Below are positions 1-11,719 of a stretch of 64,000 bases of DNA, in pieces. A program made the position numbers and the translations under genes. The stretch's first letter is position 1. Every line of letters starts with the position of its first letter. The notes under the pieces were generated by a model, which did not search any database, was not told the origin of the DNA, and saw only the letters and a list, made by a program, of their open reading frames with translations. Source of the stretch: Triglochin maritima (lineage: Eukaryota; Streptophyta; Magnoliopsida; Alismatales; Juncaginaceae); the NCBI GenBank assembly GCA_963682175.1, contig OY821772.1, positions 14,996,743-15,060,742 of the forward strand, in the 5' to 3' direction.

Positions 1-208
1 ATGGTTATGTTGATGGACACAAACCCAAATTCCCTCAAAACCTGTGAGATGCTAGAAAAGGGACCCAAATACACAAAGGTTGGAGCCCGCAACAAACGAT
101 GCTCACTGAAGGAGTCTTTTTTTGTATTTTTTTTAATATAACTATGTACAAACATAAGTTCCCATCTTCATTTGTCAAAAGACATCAAATGCGAACCTCA
201 AGAGTGGG

Positions 209-1703
209 TCAATGCACATGGAAAGGGAACATGACACCACGCGGGGCCAGAATACTCATGCGTGGGCCCCCTTCACAAAGAGTGCAAGATGAAATGAGAG
301 GTTCATGAATTGGACGCAAAGGCATCTCATTCAAAGGATCAAACTGAAAGAGCTTGAACCTCTCAAGAGTTTGGGAAATATGGGGCAACGGAAGAAGAGT
401 TTCTCCCGTTGCGGTGCTGAAGTTATTATCGTCAATCCAAACTCTCCAACCAACAGGCTGGTGCGTCGGAACGAGGTCAAGAGCCTCGTTAGGCATGTCC
501 GACACACCGGGCGAACAAAAAGTGGGTCTCATACCCAAGGTATCCTCCAAGGAACTCCTAATACCCTCATGAGCAATGTAGTTGTTTGATGTTCCATCAT
601 TTCCAAGATGATCAGGAACAATAGAGAGAGACAAACTCTCATCAGGTTATTTGAAATTGAGGGGACTAGGAAGCTCTTGCTCCACCAGAGGTGAGTCCTT
701 AGGAGGTACAACAATAAGTTCATGTGGCTCAAGGGCCACGTGACAAGAAGACAAGGCACAATCATGTGCCAACTCGTAATGAAGCTGGTCCATGTTATTC
801 TCAATTGGGATCAAATCGTCCACTAAGTGATCGTGAATTGAAACCCCAAGTCCCTCAGACTGACTAGGAGTTTGACTTTGAAAGATTGTGCTTTGAATTT
901 GTGGATGTGGTGGTGATGGTTTGATATCAAAAGATGAATCCTCATGTTGACAAGAAAAGTTACTCTCCTCACGTTCACGTAATTGCTGCGACATTTGACT
1001 CACTTGCAGTGCCATATTTTGTATGGACTGTTGAATGGTTTCTATGAACGTAAGGAAAGTTTGTTTCAAGGAATCAGGTATGTGGTAAACTATGAGGTCC
1101 AAGTCAGAGCTTGGGAAATTTTGGGGTTGGGTGTTGATGGGCTGAGAATGAGTCCAATGATTTGAAGTGGGGTGTTGGTAGAATTCTGGGTATTCGGGAG
1201 TAGGATACTGGGGTGGAAATGATGTATAAGAATTTGAATACGAATTGTCTCCCCACGAATCCATCCCTCTCGGGTTGTACGCGGATGCGTAATGGTCATA
1301 TTGAGCATTTGGGGGAAAAGGTATGCTCATACTCAGGCTCTGGGGGAACATAAGGACATTCCCCGAAATCATGACCACTCAACCCACAATAGTGACACGG
1401 TACGGCTACTGGAGCCACTGGTGCACTCATGTCTTCTACCACATGCATGAAAGAGGCCAAAGGTTCTTGCAATGTCTCAGTTTGATGACCCACATATGAT
1501 CCGATGTAACTAGATGGTGGTATAGCAGTCGGTGCCTCTCTTATACTACCCCAATATGAAGATTGCTCAGTCACACAATTAAGATTGTCCCAACCATACG
1601 GGGTGTTAGTCTGAGCCATCCCAGGTTGCATGGGTCTAGAATACCAAGAAGAAATGTCCTGGTCCCAACAATGATATGGATGGTCGCCCATGTAACCATC
1701 CAT
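209..1703 (-). pseudogene. B-type reduced gag: zinc knuckle plus tail, no capsid or protease
   Basis: Starts at MDGYMGDHP, which aligns with the MDGLGDRPS start of the A-type gag. It then goes almost directly to one CX2CX4HX4C zinc knuckle (CHYCGLSGHDFGEC, about residues 100-113). A Q/R/E-rich coiled-coil-like stretch (QVSQMSQQLRERE) and a tail holding the motifs VALEPH and GWRVWIDD follow, ending FPFHVH. The retrotrans_gag capsid and the aspartic protease of A are absent. Breaks are a one-base indel in a C run near 1330 (frame change) and a TAA codon at 647-649, where the plus-strand homologue near 12265 reads through. The same reduced layout recurs at 22336-23091 and 11720-12576, so this is a subfamily and not one damaged copy. 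RNA binding by the knuckle is family knowledge; the role of the tail is unknown. Confidence 0.75.
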
Positions 1704-2791
1704 CTTAACAAAGAACTCTCGAGTCGATCACTCTCACCACCACGAGGCCAAGCTCGCAAAAAGTGCTCCACTCGACCCTAAAATGCTACCAGAGAGTGTA
1801 AAGGGGAGGAGACTATAACATAGAAGAAGGTGAGAAGATGATGACTCAGAGGAGAAGGGAAGAATCTTAGAGCTAGCGTGGGTAATGGGATCATGTAGAA
1901 GCCTAACTAGCAAGCACGACTCAAACAATGTAAGGCAATGGGTCCTTAGGCTAGACGACGCCTAACTTCGAGCTCACTAGCCTCGACACGCCTCACCTCC
2001 CTACGACAAAGACCACAATGCCCATCAAGTGATACCAGATCCGGAGATCCAGTACCTCCTACTATCGTCAAGGTAGGCAACGTCGATCAGGCCACGACGG
2101 TCTTAACTAGATTACTCTCCTAGTGCGTCTGAAATCCTAGGGCCAATGTCTACTTGCTTTTAGTTAAGGCTTGATTAAGAGTTATTTTTGGGGCCAAGGA
2201 AAGGGTGATGAAATCCCTTACCTTATCTTTTATGGGACAACACCTCCTTAGTAGCGTTTTGATCCTAGATCTAGCAATCAATCGCTCCAATCAAACACTC
2301 AACTCACTCTTGTCCCGATGCACCTTACTAACAACTAATGCATGATCGAAACATGCATGAATGAGAGATTTGGGTGCACGTACCTCACGCCAGCAATCAA
2401 CAACAAAATGTAATGCAAAGAAAAGACAAATGCATGTAGGGTCTACAAATGATGCATGACCTAGATGGCAAGAAGTCTAATTTTTTGCTTTGAGTTTTAT
2501 GGTCCAAGTTGATTAAAGGGGATTGAAATTAAATATAGGAGCAAACTAGAAGTCACATCACGCAAAATGGTACTCCCAGATAACTAAAATGAACCAAACA
2601 GCAACCAGAACAAAATTGAGAGAAAATGAGGCTCACCAGACTGCTGATTGGCGGTCTCTTTTCAAGATTTTGTGCTCAAACTTGTCCAGTAGCCTCCCCT
2701 TGATATAAAGATCCCCTGAAACAAACAAAAACTAAAAACAAAAAAATTAAAACCACTTGAATCGTCCAAACCAAGGTCTGGACAGAGCACC
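1704..2791 (-). other. B 5' leader (untranslated), no gene seen
   Basis: About 1.1 kb between PBS and coding start, closely similar to the leaders at 9084-10116 (A), 49981-50997 (E2) and 38370-39410 (E1). It holds one degenerate copy of the CCGCCAATTGGCGG palindrome near 2638-2657. A conserved block around 2180-2240 (ATCCCTTACCTTATC) is shared by every leader in the window. Confidence 0.6.
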
Positions 2792-2809
2792 TCCCCGGCA
2801 ACGACGCCA
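2792..2809 (-). other. Primer-binding site, tRNA-Asp type (B)
   Basis: The minus strand reads TGGCGTCGTTGCCGGGGA, 17 of 18 matches to the 3' end of plant tRNA-Asp. It lies six bases from the end of L1, the usual place for priming minus-strand DNA synthesis. Confidence 0.85.
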
Positions 2810-2815
2810 AAAACT

Positions 2816-4377
2816 TGATTGATCGTTTTATTTAAACCGCAAGTGCACGGCCGCGTTGAAGCGGTGACAAATACGGGTCGTCCACTGGGAGGTGTGTCGA
2901 TGTTTGGTTTGTGCGAAGGCGAGTGGTAAAAAATGGAGAGAAAGATTGCTTACACTAACTACACTAGAATGCAAAAGGAAATGAAAGATAAACAATAAAA
3001 ACTAAACCCCATAGGGGGTAGAGAAATAATGTGAATATAAAGATGTGCGTGTGTGTGTGTTCAATTAAGCTCCTCACAACATGTAGTGCATGAAATCATA
3101 AAACTACATCCAACTTTGCCTCCACATGAATTAAGATAAGACTACATCATTAAAACATACAAGACAATAATTGGAATGAAGCTAAATGAACTCATGTATA
3201 AAGACTAGACCCTACTTTGCCTCCAAATGAATTAAGATAACCCAATATCATTAAAACATACAAGACATTAACCAAGGTAAAGGCAACAAGAGTAGATACA
3301 CTACAACTTGTGTTTCCAATAAGAACTTCATCCATATCCTAACCTTATCATTCCCCATAAAATAGGTCCACTAATCAAAGCATAAGCTAAGCTTCATTCA
3401 AGAGCATTAGCATATCAAAGCTAAGAGTGAAAACCCATTAGATGGTTATGGAAATCATATAAAGCTCAAGGGATAAAGATAACACACACTTAATACACTA
3501 CATTATCATATCACATATTTCTCCAGCCCCCCAAATGGGGATGGAACTACTCACTACTCATTACACTAACTATATTAAAAAAATGAAGCATAATACTGAA
3601 ATGAAATTATCCTAAGAAAGCAAGAAAGATTAAAGAAGCTTAAAAGGAAAGGAAATACTAAACAAGCATGCACAAATTAAAAGAGAAGATTAAAAGAAAC
3701 TAGAAGAATTATTTTATTAACAAATGACTCACATTGAAGGTAGCATTCTTTTCCACCTTGAGTTTTTGCTTCAAGGCTTACTCCAAGTAGAGAGAAGGCC
3801 ACCAAAGAGAGAGATGTATACAATGGAAGGTGAAGAGTTCTATATATAAGCATGGAAAAAGCTAATCCGGGACAATCTCCCGATGTGGGACTAAACAAAT
3901 ACCAAAAATAGACTAAGCATACACTAATACACGTGCTCCAGAAAGCTTAGCGGATCCAGAGCTAACTGGACCCCCAATTGGCGGTTCCAGACCGCCAATT
4001 GGCGGTCTTTAAGCTTCATATCCATTTGGTTTTTGTGCTGGGCTTTGCTTGAAGTATTTCTTGGTCTTGGATGCATCTACTTTGTTTATTGGAGCTCCGA
4101 CCCGAATCGAATTGTCAAAATACTCCCTCATGATGTTGTGGAGTTTTCTGTTTTTCTCTTAGGTCCTTCGGCCTTACGTTCAGGTCCTTCTCCTTTGCAT
4201 CTTAGTCCCCATGTCTCACAATTAAGTCTTTTTTCCCTGCTTTTGGGTCCTTTCATGTCTCTTCTGTTCAAACCTCTTTATTTCTGAAATTCAAACATAA
4301 AACTAGTCACGTAGCTTTGCTTAAGTGTAAGATAATGGATATAAGATACAAATATGAGCATGAAATGATGTCAATCA
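2816..4377 (-). repeat. Gypsy LTR L1 (3' LTR of A, 5' LTR of B)
   Basis: 1562 bp with termini TGATTGA...TCAATCA. Flanked on the right by a PPT and on the left by a PBS, so it is shared by two internal regions. The minus-strand TATA box is at 3848-3841. U3 holds two palindromes CC(G/C)CCAATTGGCGG at 3969-4007. A GT microsatellite lies at about 3046-3062. It is about 90% similar by eye to L2, L5 and L6, and less similar to L3/L4 of E1 outside U3. Confidence 0.9.
3841..3891 (-). promoter_or_regulatory. L1 promoter: snRNA-type USE plus TATA box
   Basis: The minus strand reads GTCCCACATCG (3891-3881), an exact match to the plant snRNA Upstream Sequence Element RTCCCACATCG. It is followed after 32 bp by TATATATA (3848-3841). 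The same pair with the same spacing occurs in the other full LTRs of this family. Confidence 0.7.
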
Positions 4378-4392
4378 AATACCCCCACACCT
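4378..4392 (-). other. Polypurine tract (3' PPT of A)
   Basis: The minus strand reads AGGTGTGGGGGTATT directly before the LTR start TGATTGACATC, the expected plus-strand primer site. Confidence 0.8.
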
Positions 4393-5950
4393 AAGTTTTT
4401 GCTAGTCCCGAGCAAAACAAAGAATGAGAAAAGCAAACGAGAAACAAGAAATCCTAACTCACTTTCGTAGGAATCACGGTTGCACTTAGCACGTGCAACA
4501 AGCCATTAAACCTCCTTGTTGCCAAGGAGGAGGAGTGTTGTCTCCTGAGGGTTTTCATCGGATATACCCACAAAATCCGAACAAGATGCATTATTCAATC
4601 TAGACACTCGACTTGTTGGAAATATTTTGTCGATCATTGGACGCGGTAATCTTACAGGCCGACTCTATATAGGTAATCAGTCCACACCTAGCCTAATGAA
4701 CCATTCGTGCAAGTTAAATAAGGAATAAAGTGAAAGACATGGACAACCTCAACATCCTCAAGTGATACAAAGTGTAAGGTCCATTAAGGTTCTTATTTGC
4801 ATTACCATTTATTTTCTTTTTGTTTATTTTCTCATTTTTTTCTTCTTTTTCTTTTTATTAGTTGGAGCTTCATTTTCCCAGGGTATGGTTTCGTGCATCA
4901 TTTCCCATGAGGACTTACACTATCACGTACACCTTTCCCCAAATCTCCACATAGGGCAATCCCTACCACCCATGTAGCGGGAGTTCGGTCGGCGTATCCC
5001 AAGTCAGATGACTTGAAAGCACCAGACACAAAGTCCCTTCAGACCTACTTTCCCGAGTGATAGGAGCCGTGCGATAAGAGAGAACACATACTCACTTATT
5101 TCTTATCTACACATGAACCAAAACCCCTACACTTAATGTCTCACAACAAGATTTAAAGGTTCATTGACTACAACAAACTTCCTTAAGTTAACAGACACGA
5201 ATTATTGACTCACTAGGTTCAGGGTGGACTTCTTTAATTGTTTGAGTACTGAAACCCTATGATTACTCACCCCCAAGGGAAAACTGGGGTGCATCCTAAC
5301 GACTCGATAAATCCTAAAGCCACTGTACTAGATATCCTAATGCATCAAGTTCAAGACAATTTTGGGAGCTTTCTTTTTACTTTGCCTCTCAACGGTTTTG
5401 CACATGCTAAACACACGCAAAACCCTCAAAATATTTTCTTTCGCAACACATGGAGATTTTGAAAGAAATGTGGAAATTTTAAAGCACTAGGCAAGCAAAA
5501 GAAGACAAGTCACCCAAGGATCATGACAAGCATATATATATATCGATATTAAATGCAGCACACTAACATGACCCTAACAATGCACACAAAAGAATACAAA
5601 AAAAAACAAAGGAAAAGACTCGACTATGTACATACGTAAAACACCCCCCACACCTACTTCATGTATTGTCCTCAATGAATGCTAGCAAGATACTACATCG
5701 ATTTATGCATGAAAAAGGAGAGATCTCACCAACATGAAGTACAAAGGGAAGTTCAAGGTCATGTTGATGGACACAAACCCGAATTTCCTCAAAACCTGTG
5801 ATATTCTAAAGAAGGGATACAAATACGTGAAAGAAATGGGGCCCAAATACACAAGGGTTGGAGCCCACAACAATCGATGCTTACTGAAGGAGTCTTCTCT
5901 TCTTTTCATTTTTTTAACTATGTTCAATAATGGGCTTCCATCTTCATATG
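4393..5950 (-). other. A 3' noncoding block with second PPT
   Basis: No coding potential seen. It contains a pyrimidine-rich run (about 4800-4862; polypurine on the minus strand). A second PPT-like tract, AGGTGTGGGGGGTGTTTT, lies on the minus strand at about 5655-5638, 1.26 kb from the LTR-adjacent PPT. The block between the two tracts is conserved in E1 (30144-31390) and E2 (45232-46476). Confidence 0.65.
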
Positions 5951-8900
5951 TCAAGGGACATCAAATGGGAACCCGCCGTCTCTCGAGCCAGAAATGCACA
6001 TGCATGGGCTCGCAACATACAAAACAGAATTGTTTGACCACCTCACACCCTTATATGCATTGTGGTCGTTCGATGCCTCATGAGAGTTAGCAAAAGAGGA
6101 GGCATGAATGAGAGGTGAACCTCTATCAGGTTGAAGGGTATCAGGTGGTTGATTCTTAACCCACATGGGGTCCTCAGTAGATAGAGAATGAAGAGCATGT
6201 GGCCCATAGGCCATAAAAATGGTATCTGGTGGCTCAAAAGCCACAACATCAGAAGAATGTCACTCAAGGGCCACGTGATCAAAAGAAGGTGGCTCAAGGG
6301 CCACGTGATCAGAAGATAAGGCACCTTCTTGTGCCAGCTCAGGTGAAACATCTTCACCACCTTTAGGATCTCCATCGAACAGTTCTCTAAAGTACTTGAA
6401 GGTGCCCTCAACTTCAATTTCATCCAAACCCTGGATAAGGTTGACCCCAACAGGGTCATTGAAGACACCTGGCTTCTTGTCGATGGTGAAGATGTTGAAA
6501 TCAGCGCATTGACTACCATAAGTCACGCGCATCAGCCCATTTCGACAATTGATCAATGCATTGGAAGTCGCAAGGAATGGTCACCCCAGAATGATAGGAA
6601 TTTGTCCAAGTGGGTTTGTCACAGGTTCAATATCCAAGACAAAGAAGTCGACTGGATAAATGAACTCTCCCACTTTGATCAGCACGTCTTCCACCACACC
6701 CCTCGGTTTCTTCATAGACCTATCAGCCAATTGAAGAGTGGTCTTTGTTTGCTTGAGGTCACCAAGACCGAGATGGACGTTGACAGAATATGACAGAAGA
6801 TTAACAGATGCACCCAGGTCCAATAAGGCTCGATGTATGGACACATCACCAATCACACAAGAGATAGTAGGACAGCCAGGGTCCTTGTCCTTGACTTGCA
6901 TGGGTTGTGCCAACAAAGAACTCACGTTAGCTGCAAGAAAAACTTTCTTTGGAACATGAGTTTTTCTCTTCTTGGTGCATAAGTCCTTGAGAACCTTGGC
7001 ATAAGGTGGCAGTTGCTGAATCACCACCAAAAGAGGGATATTCACCTTAACTTGCCGAAACATCTCAAGCATCTTGTCATGCTGATCCGAGGATTTCTTT
7101 TTAAGGTGCTCAGGGAATGGCGCCTTCGGGGCATAAGAGTGTTGCGAAGGAAGATCAGAATTCTGGTCCAAAGAAGCATGAGTGGGGACCTCAGAATCTG
7201 ATTCCTTCGTCACAAGAGGAGACAAGGGGACCTCAGGGTTCGGCCCCTTTGTCGAAGGAAATGTAGAAAGAACCTCAGGATCTGGCTCCTTCCTGGAAGT
7301 ATTTATGGAGGGAGCCTCAGGATCCGGCTCCCTCAGAGGTGGTGATGACAAGGAAGGCACCCAAATGTGGTTGTCCACCTCCTTACCAGACCTCAAAGTA
7401 TGAATCACATTAATATGATGGGTCGGTTCAGAGGTAGCATGAGGTAAAGGTGTCCTTCCTTCAGAATGGGTACCCCGAGGATTCACCTCGGGTTGACTCG
7501 GTAATTGGCCCTTCTCACGTTCATGGAGCTGATTAGCCAACTGGCTAACTTGCATTTCCAATGCTTTGACCGAATTGTTGCTGGCTGCAAACAAGGATTG
7601 TGTGCTCTGAATGAACGCATGAAGGGTTTGTTCAAGAATGAGGTCCTTCGAGTCAACCCGTTGGGGGTAGTGGAGTTTGGTTAGAATAACCCGATGATGA
7701 GGTCTGAGGAGGTTGGTAATTATGGTTCTGAGACCTTTGATGTGGAGGTTGGTAGGTCGCCGATGAGCATGGAGGTTGATAAGGTGGAGGTTGAGGTTGA
7801 GCGTGCGAGCTCTGACCGTTACCCCCACTAGGCCCCCAAGTGAAGTTAGGATGATTACGCCATCCCGGGTTGTAGGAGTGAGTGTACGGGTCGTTACGGG
7901 GCCTCTGTTGATACATCGCATTTGCATGCTCCGTATACCTTGGAGCGTAAGCGCATTCCAAGTCATCATGGCCCGTAAGTCCACACATACCACACCCGGG
8001 AGTAGCGACCTGAGCTACAGAAGCTCGGTCCAACTCTAAACTCTCAATCCTACGCATGAGAGCAGCCATTTTCGCCTCAGACGCGATCGATGACTCAACT
8101 TGATATGATCCAGCTCAACCAGAAGACCTGGCGGCTGGTGGCTCTCTCATGGTGTCCCACTCAAAGGTACGTTCAACCATGGACTCAAAAGTATCCCATG
8201 CCTCCTCGATGGGTTTCATTTGGAAGTCACCCTGACACATCGACTCCAACAATGTGCGGGTGTTGTAGTTGATGCCCTTATAAACAATTTAGCACAGCTG
8301 CCATAGCTCAAGTCCATGATGAGGGCACTGCTGGAGAAGGTCCTTGAACCTCTCAAAGAAACCATGAAAAGATTCGGTCTCAGTCTGATACATTTGATGT
8401 ATCTGGTGCTGTATCTATTGAGTTTTCCTTTGAGGGAAAAATCTCTTCAGAAATACGGTCACAAAGTCATCCCAAGACCAAATCGAGCTCGTCGGGAGGC
8501 TGCACATCCATTTCTTCGCATTATCCTTCAATGCGAAAGAAATCATCCTCAACCGGACTGAATCCTCGTCAAGCTGTTGAAGCTTGAACATGGAGCATAC
8601 TTCCTCGAATTCGCGTAAAAATATATACGGATCCTCCTTATTGGTAGTGAAGGTCGGAAGCATGCTCACATATTGAGGTTTCAGCTCATAGTTGTTCCCG
8701 CGAGCAGGGGGATGAACTATGCAAGAAGGTTGCACGGCCCGAACATGATAGGTCTGCTCCCACAAAGTCATCGGTCTATCCTGTCGAGCTAAAGGTGGTG
8801 GTGCACCAAGAACTCGATCCTGACCGAATCTCCCTTCCTCTCGAGTCAGAGGAGGAGGAGGTCTATGTGGTGGTGGGAACAGACCGAGGTAATCCATGTA

Positions 8901-9083
8901 TGGAACCCGGTCTCCCTCGTCACCACGAGATGACTCGGCCTCTTGATCCAAAGGAGCATGAGGCGGAGATGGTCGATCACCAAGACCGTCCATCTCAGAA
9001 ATATGCACTCTCTCTAGTTGAGTGCTCTCACCAGAACGAGCCCATCCTCGCATAAAAATGCTCGACTCGATTCTAAACAACAC
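5951..9083 (-). pseudogene. A-type gag-protease-tail polyprotein, broken
   Basis: Domains in order: a start near MDGLGDRPS (ATG about 8994; an upstream in-frame Met at 9083); Athila-type capsid (about 8690-8250) with ELKPQYVSMLP and EEVCSMFKLQQL; zinc knuckle CGMCGLTGHDDLEC; the Athila signature YNPGWRNHPNF; a Pro/Gln-rich linker; then aspartic protease with LLDLGASVNLL near 6810 and ILG-PFLATSNALINC. A tail follows with three copies of a ten-residue repeat (core DHVALEP), ending FPFDVP. Breaks include stops after FFPQRKTQ (about 8415) and in the protease (after IPIILG, 6583-6581), and a frame change near 7655. No polymerase follows. The tail lacks the GWR/IDD module present in C and B. Confidence 0.8.
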
Positions 9084-10116
9084 ACAATAGAAGGTGTACT
9101 CAAAGGAGGAGACTATATGTAGAGAATAGATGAGGAGAGGACTCAGATGAGAAGGGAAGAATCCTTAGATCTAACGTGGGTAGTGGGATCAGGTAGAAGC
9201 CTAACTAGCAAGCACGACTCAAACAACTTAAGGCTATGGGTCCTTAGGCTAAACGACGCCTAACTTCGAGGACACTAGCCTCGACACGCCTCACCTCCCT
9301 ACGACGAGGACCACAATGCCCAGAAAGTGATACCAGATCCGGAGATCCAGTACCTCCTACTATCGACAAGGTAGGCAACGCCGATCAGGTCATGACAGTC
9401 TCAACTAGATTACTCTCCTAGTGCGTCCGCAATCCTTAGGGCCAATGTCTACTTTGTTTTAGTTAAGGCTTGATTAAGAGTGATTATTGGGGCCAAGGAA
9501 AGGGTGATGAAATCCCCCACCTTATCTTTTATGGGACATACCCTCCTTAGTAGCATTTTGATCCTAGATCTAGCAATCAATCGCTCCAATCAAACACTCA
9601 ACTCACTCTTGTCCTGATGCAATTCCTACTAACTAATGCATGTGGATACAAGATGCATGAATGAGTGTAGGAAATGCGTACCTCACGCCAACGCTCAACA
9701 ACTGAAGATAAAGCTAAAAGAAAAGACGACTATATGCCTAAGTCAAGTACATGATGCGTGACCTAAAATAGTAAGAACGTCTAGTCTTTTGCTTTGGATT
9801 TTAAGGACAAGTTGATTAATGGGGGAGTGATTAATGATCTGGGAGCAAACTAGAAGTCACAGCAGGCAAAATAGGGCTCTCAGATAACGAAAATGAAGAA
9901 CACAACTACCAGAAGAAAAATGAAAGCAAGAAGACCTCACCAGGCCGCCAATTGGCGGTCTCAGACCGCTGATTGGCGGTCCCTTTTGATGCTTAGGTGC
10001 TCCAACTCCTCCAGTAGCCTCCCCGTGAGATCTAGGATCCCGGAAACTAAGAAAAGCTGGAAACAAAAAATTAAAAACCACTCGAATCGTCCAAACCAAG
10101 GTCTGGACAGAGCACC
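9084..10116 (-). other. A 5' leader with paired palindromes
   Basis: Untranslated leader. Two palindromes lie at 9943-9981 (GCCGCCAATTGGCGGT and ACCGCTGATTGGCGGT), the same type as in U3. No gene is seen. Confidence 0.6.
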
Positions 10117-10134
10117 TCCCCGGCAACGGTGCCA
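10117..10134 (-). other. Primer-binding site, tRNA-Asp type (A)
   Basis: The minus strand reads TGGCACCGTTGCCGGGGA, 17 of 18 matches to the plant tRNA-Asp 3' end, six bases from L2. Confidence 0.85.
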
Positions 10135-10140
10135 AAAACT

Positions 10141-11719
10141 TGATTGATCGTTTTATTTAAACTGCAAGTGCACGACCGCGTTGAAGCGGTGGCAAATACG
10201 GGTCATCCACTGGGAGGTGTGTCGACTATTGGTTTGTTCGAAGGCGAGTGGGAAAGGAAGGAGAGAAAGATGGATTGCACTAAACTACACTACAATGCGA
10301 AACGAAATGGAGAAGAAGCAATAAAACTAAATCCCAAAGGGGGTAGAGAAATAATGTGAACATAAAGAAGTGTGTGTGTGTGTTCATTAAGCTCCTCACA
10401 ACATGTAGTGCATGAAATCATAAAACTAAATCCAACTTTGCCTCCACATGAATTAAGATTAGATCTCACCATTAAAAATACAAGACAATAATTGGAATGA
10501 AGCTAAATGAACTCAAGTATAAAGACTAGACCCTACTATGCCTCCACATGAATTAAGATAACACATTATCATTAAAACATACAAGACAGTAACCAAGGTA
10601 AAGGAAACAAGAGTGGATACACTACAACTTGTGTTTCCTATATTAATTCCATCCATATCCTAACCATATCATTCCCCATAAAATAAGTCCACTAATCAAA
10701 GCATAGGCTAAGCTTCATTCAAGAGCATTAGCATATCAAAGATAAGAGTGGAAACCCATTAGATGTTTAAGTAAATCATATAAGGCTCAAGGGATTAAGA
10801 TAACACACACTTAATACACTACATGATTATATCACATATTTCTCCACCCCCCAAATGGGGATGAATCTACTCACTAGTCATTACACTAACTATATTAACA
10901 AGATGAAGCATAATACTAAAATGAAATTAATCTAAGCAAATAAGAAACAGTAAAGAAACTAAAAGAACATGAGACTAAAGAAACATGCAAGACATGTAAA
11001 TCGAAATTAACTAAGCAATGTAAAAACTAAAGCAAACAACAATTAACTACAAAACTTCTATTATTACTCACTCCAAATTACAAGCAGCCCTTCCTCCACC
11101 AGAGTTTTGCTTCAAGGCTTCACTCTTAGTAGGGAAGAAGGCCACCAAAGAGAGAGATGTATACAATGGAAGGTGAAGAGTTCTATTTATAAGCATGGAA
11201 AAAGCTAATCCGGGACAATCCCCCGATGTGGGACTAAACAAATACCAAAAATAGACTAAGTATACACTAATACACGTGCTCCAGAAAGCTTAGCGGATCC
11301 AGAGCTATCTGGACCCCCAATTGGCGGTTCCAGACCACCAATTGGCGGTCTATAAGCTTCAGATCCATTTGGTTTTTGTGCTGGGCTTTGATTGAAGTAT
11401 TTCTTGGTCTTGGATGCATCTACTTTGTTTATTGGAGCTCCGACCCGAATCAAATTGTCAAAATACTCCCTCATGATGGTGTGGAGTTTTCTGTTTTGCT
11501 CTTAGGTCCTTCGGTCTTACGTTCAGGTCCTTCTCCCTCGCATCTTAGTCCCTAGGTCTCACAATTAAGTCTTTTTCCCTGCTTTTGGGTGCTTTCATGT
11601 CTCTTCTCTTCAAACCTCTTTATTTCTGAAATTCAAACATAAAACTCGTCACGTAGCATTGCTTACGTGTAAGATAATGGATGTAAGATACAATTATGAG
11701 AATGAAATGATGTCAATCA
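10141..11719 (-). repeat. Gypsy LTR L2 (5' LTR of A)
   Basis: 1579 bp, TGATTGA...TCAATCA. The TATA box is at 11191-11184 (minus) and U3 palindromes lie at 11311-11350. It abuts a plus-strand gag fragment at 11720 with no PPT, so this is the outer end of the insertion. Confidence 0.9.
11184..11234 (-). promoter_or_regulatory. L2 promoter: snRNA-type USE plus TATA box
   Basis: GTCCCACATCG (minus 11234-11224) is followed after 32 bp by the TATA box (11191-11184). Confidence 0.7.

Larger units (their letters stand above)
1..2815 (-). mobile_element. Internal region of B-type non-autonomous Athila-like gypsy element (partial)
   Basis: Read on the minus strand, a tRNA-Asp PBS next to LTR L1 is followed by a leader, a short broken coding region (1703-209) and 3' noncoding sequence running off the window at base 1. 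The first 200 bases match the 3' noncoding block of elements A (about 5756-5960) and E2 (about 46600-46810), so B belongs to the same family. The coding region differs: it has no capsid, protease or polymerase. The 3' LTR is outside the window. L1 serves both as the 5' LTR of B and as the 3' LTR of A, so the two internal regions are in tandem around one shared LTR. Confidence 0.8.
2816..11719 (-). mobile_element. Element A: non-autonomous Athila-like gypsy element
   Basis: 8.9 kb with LTRs L2 (5', 10141-11719) and L1 (3', 2816-4377), a tRNA-Asp PBS (10117-10134), gag-protease-tail (broken) and a PPT (4378-4392). There is no RT, RNase H or integrase sequence in any frame between protease and PPT. 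No TSD can be read: the left side of L1 is the PBS of B, and the right side of L2 is a plus-strand B-type fragment. Confidence 0.85.

Noticed and set aside
3881..3891. An snRNA gene, suggested by the USE and TATA box
   Set aside because: The motif lies inside LTRs with matching PBS/PPT structure, and no U-snRNA body or 3' box was recognised downstream.
5951..9083. Hidden RT or integrase in another frame of A
   Set aside because: I looked for FMDD, the GQV-E integrase block and the HHCC region between protease and PPT on both strands and found none.
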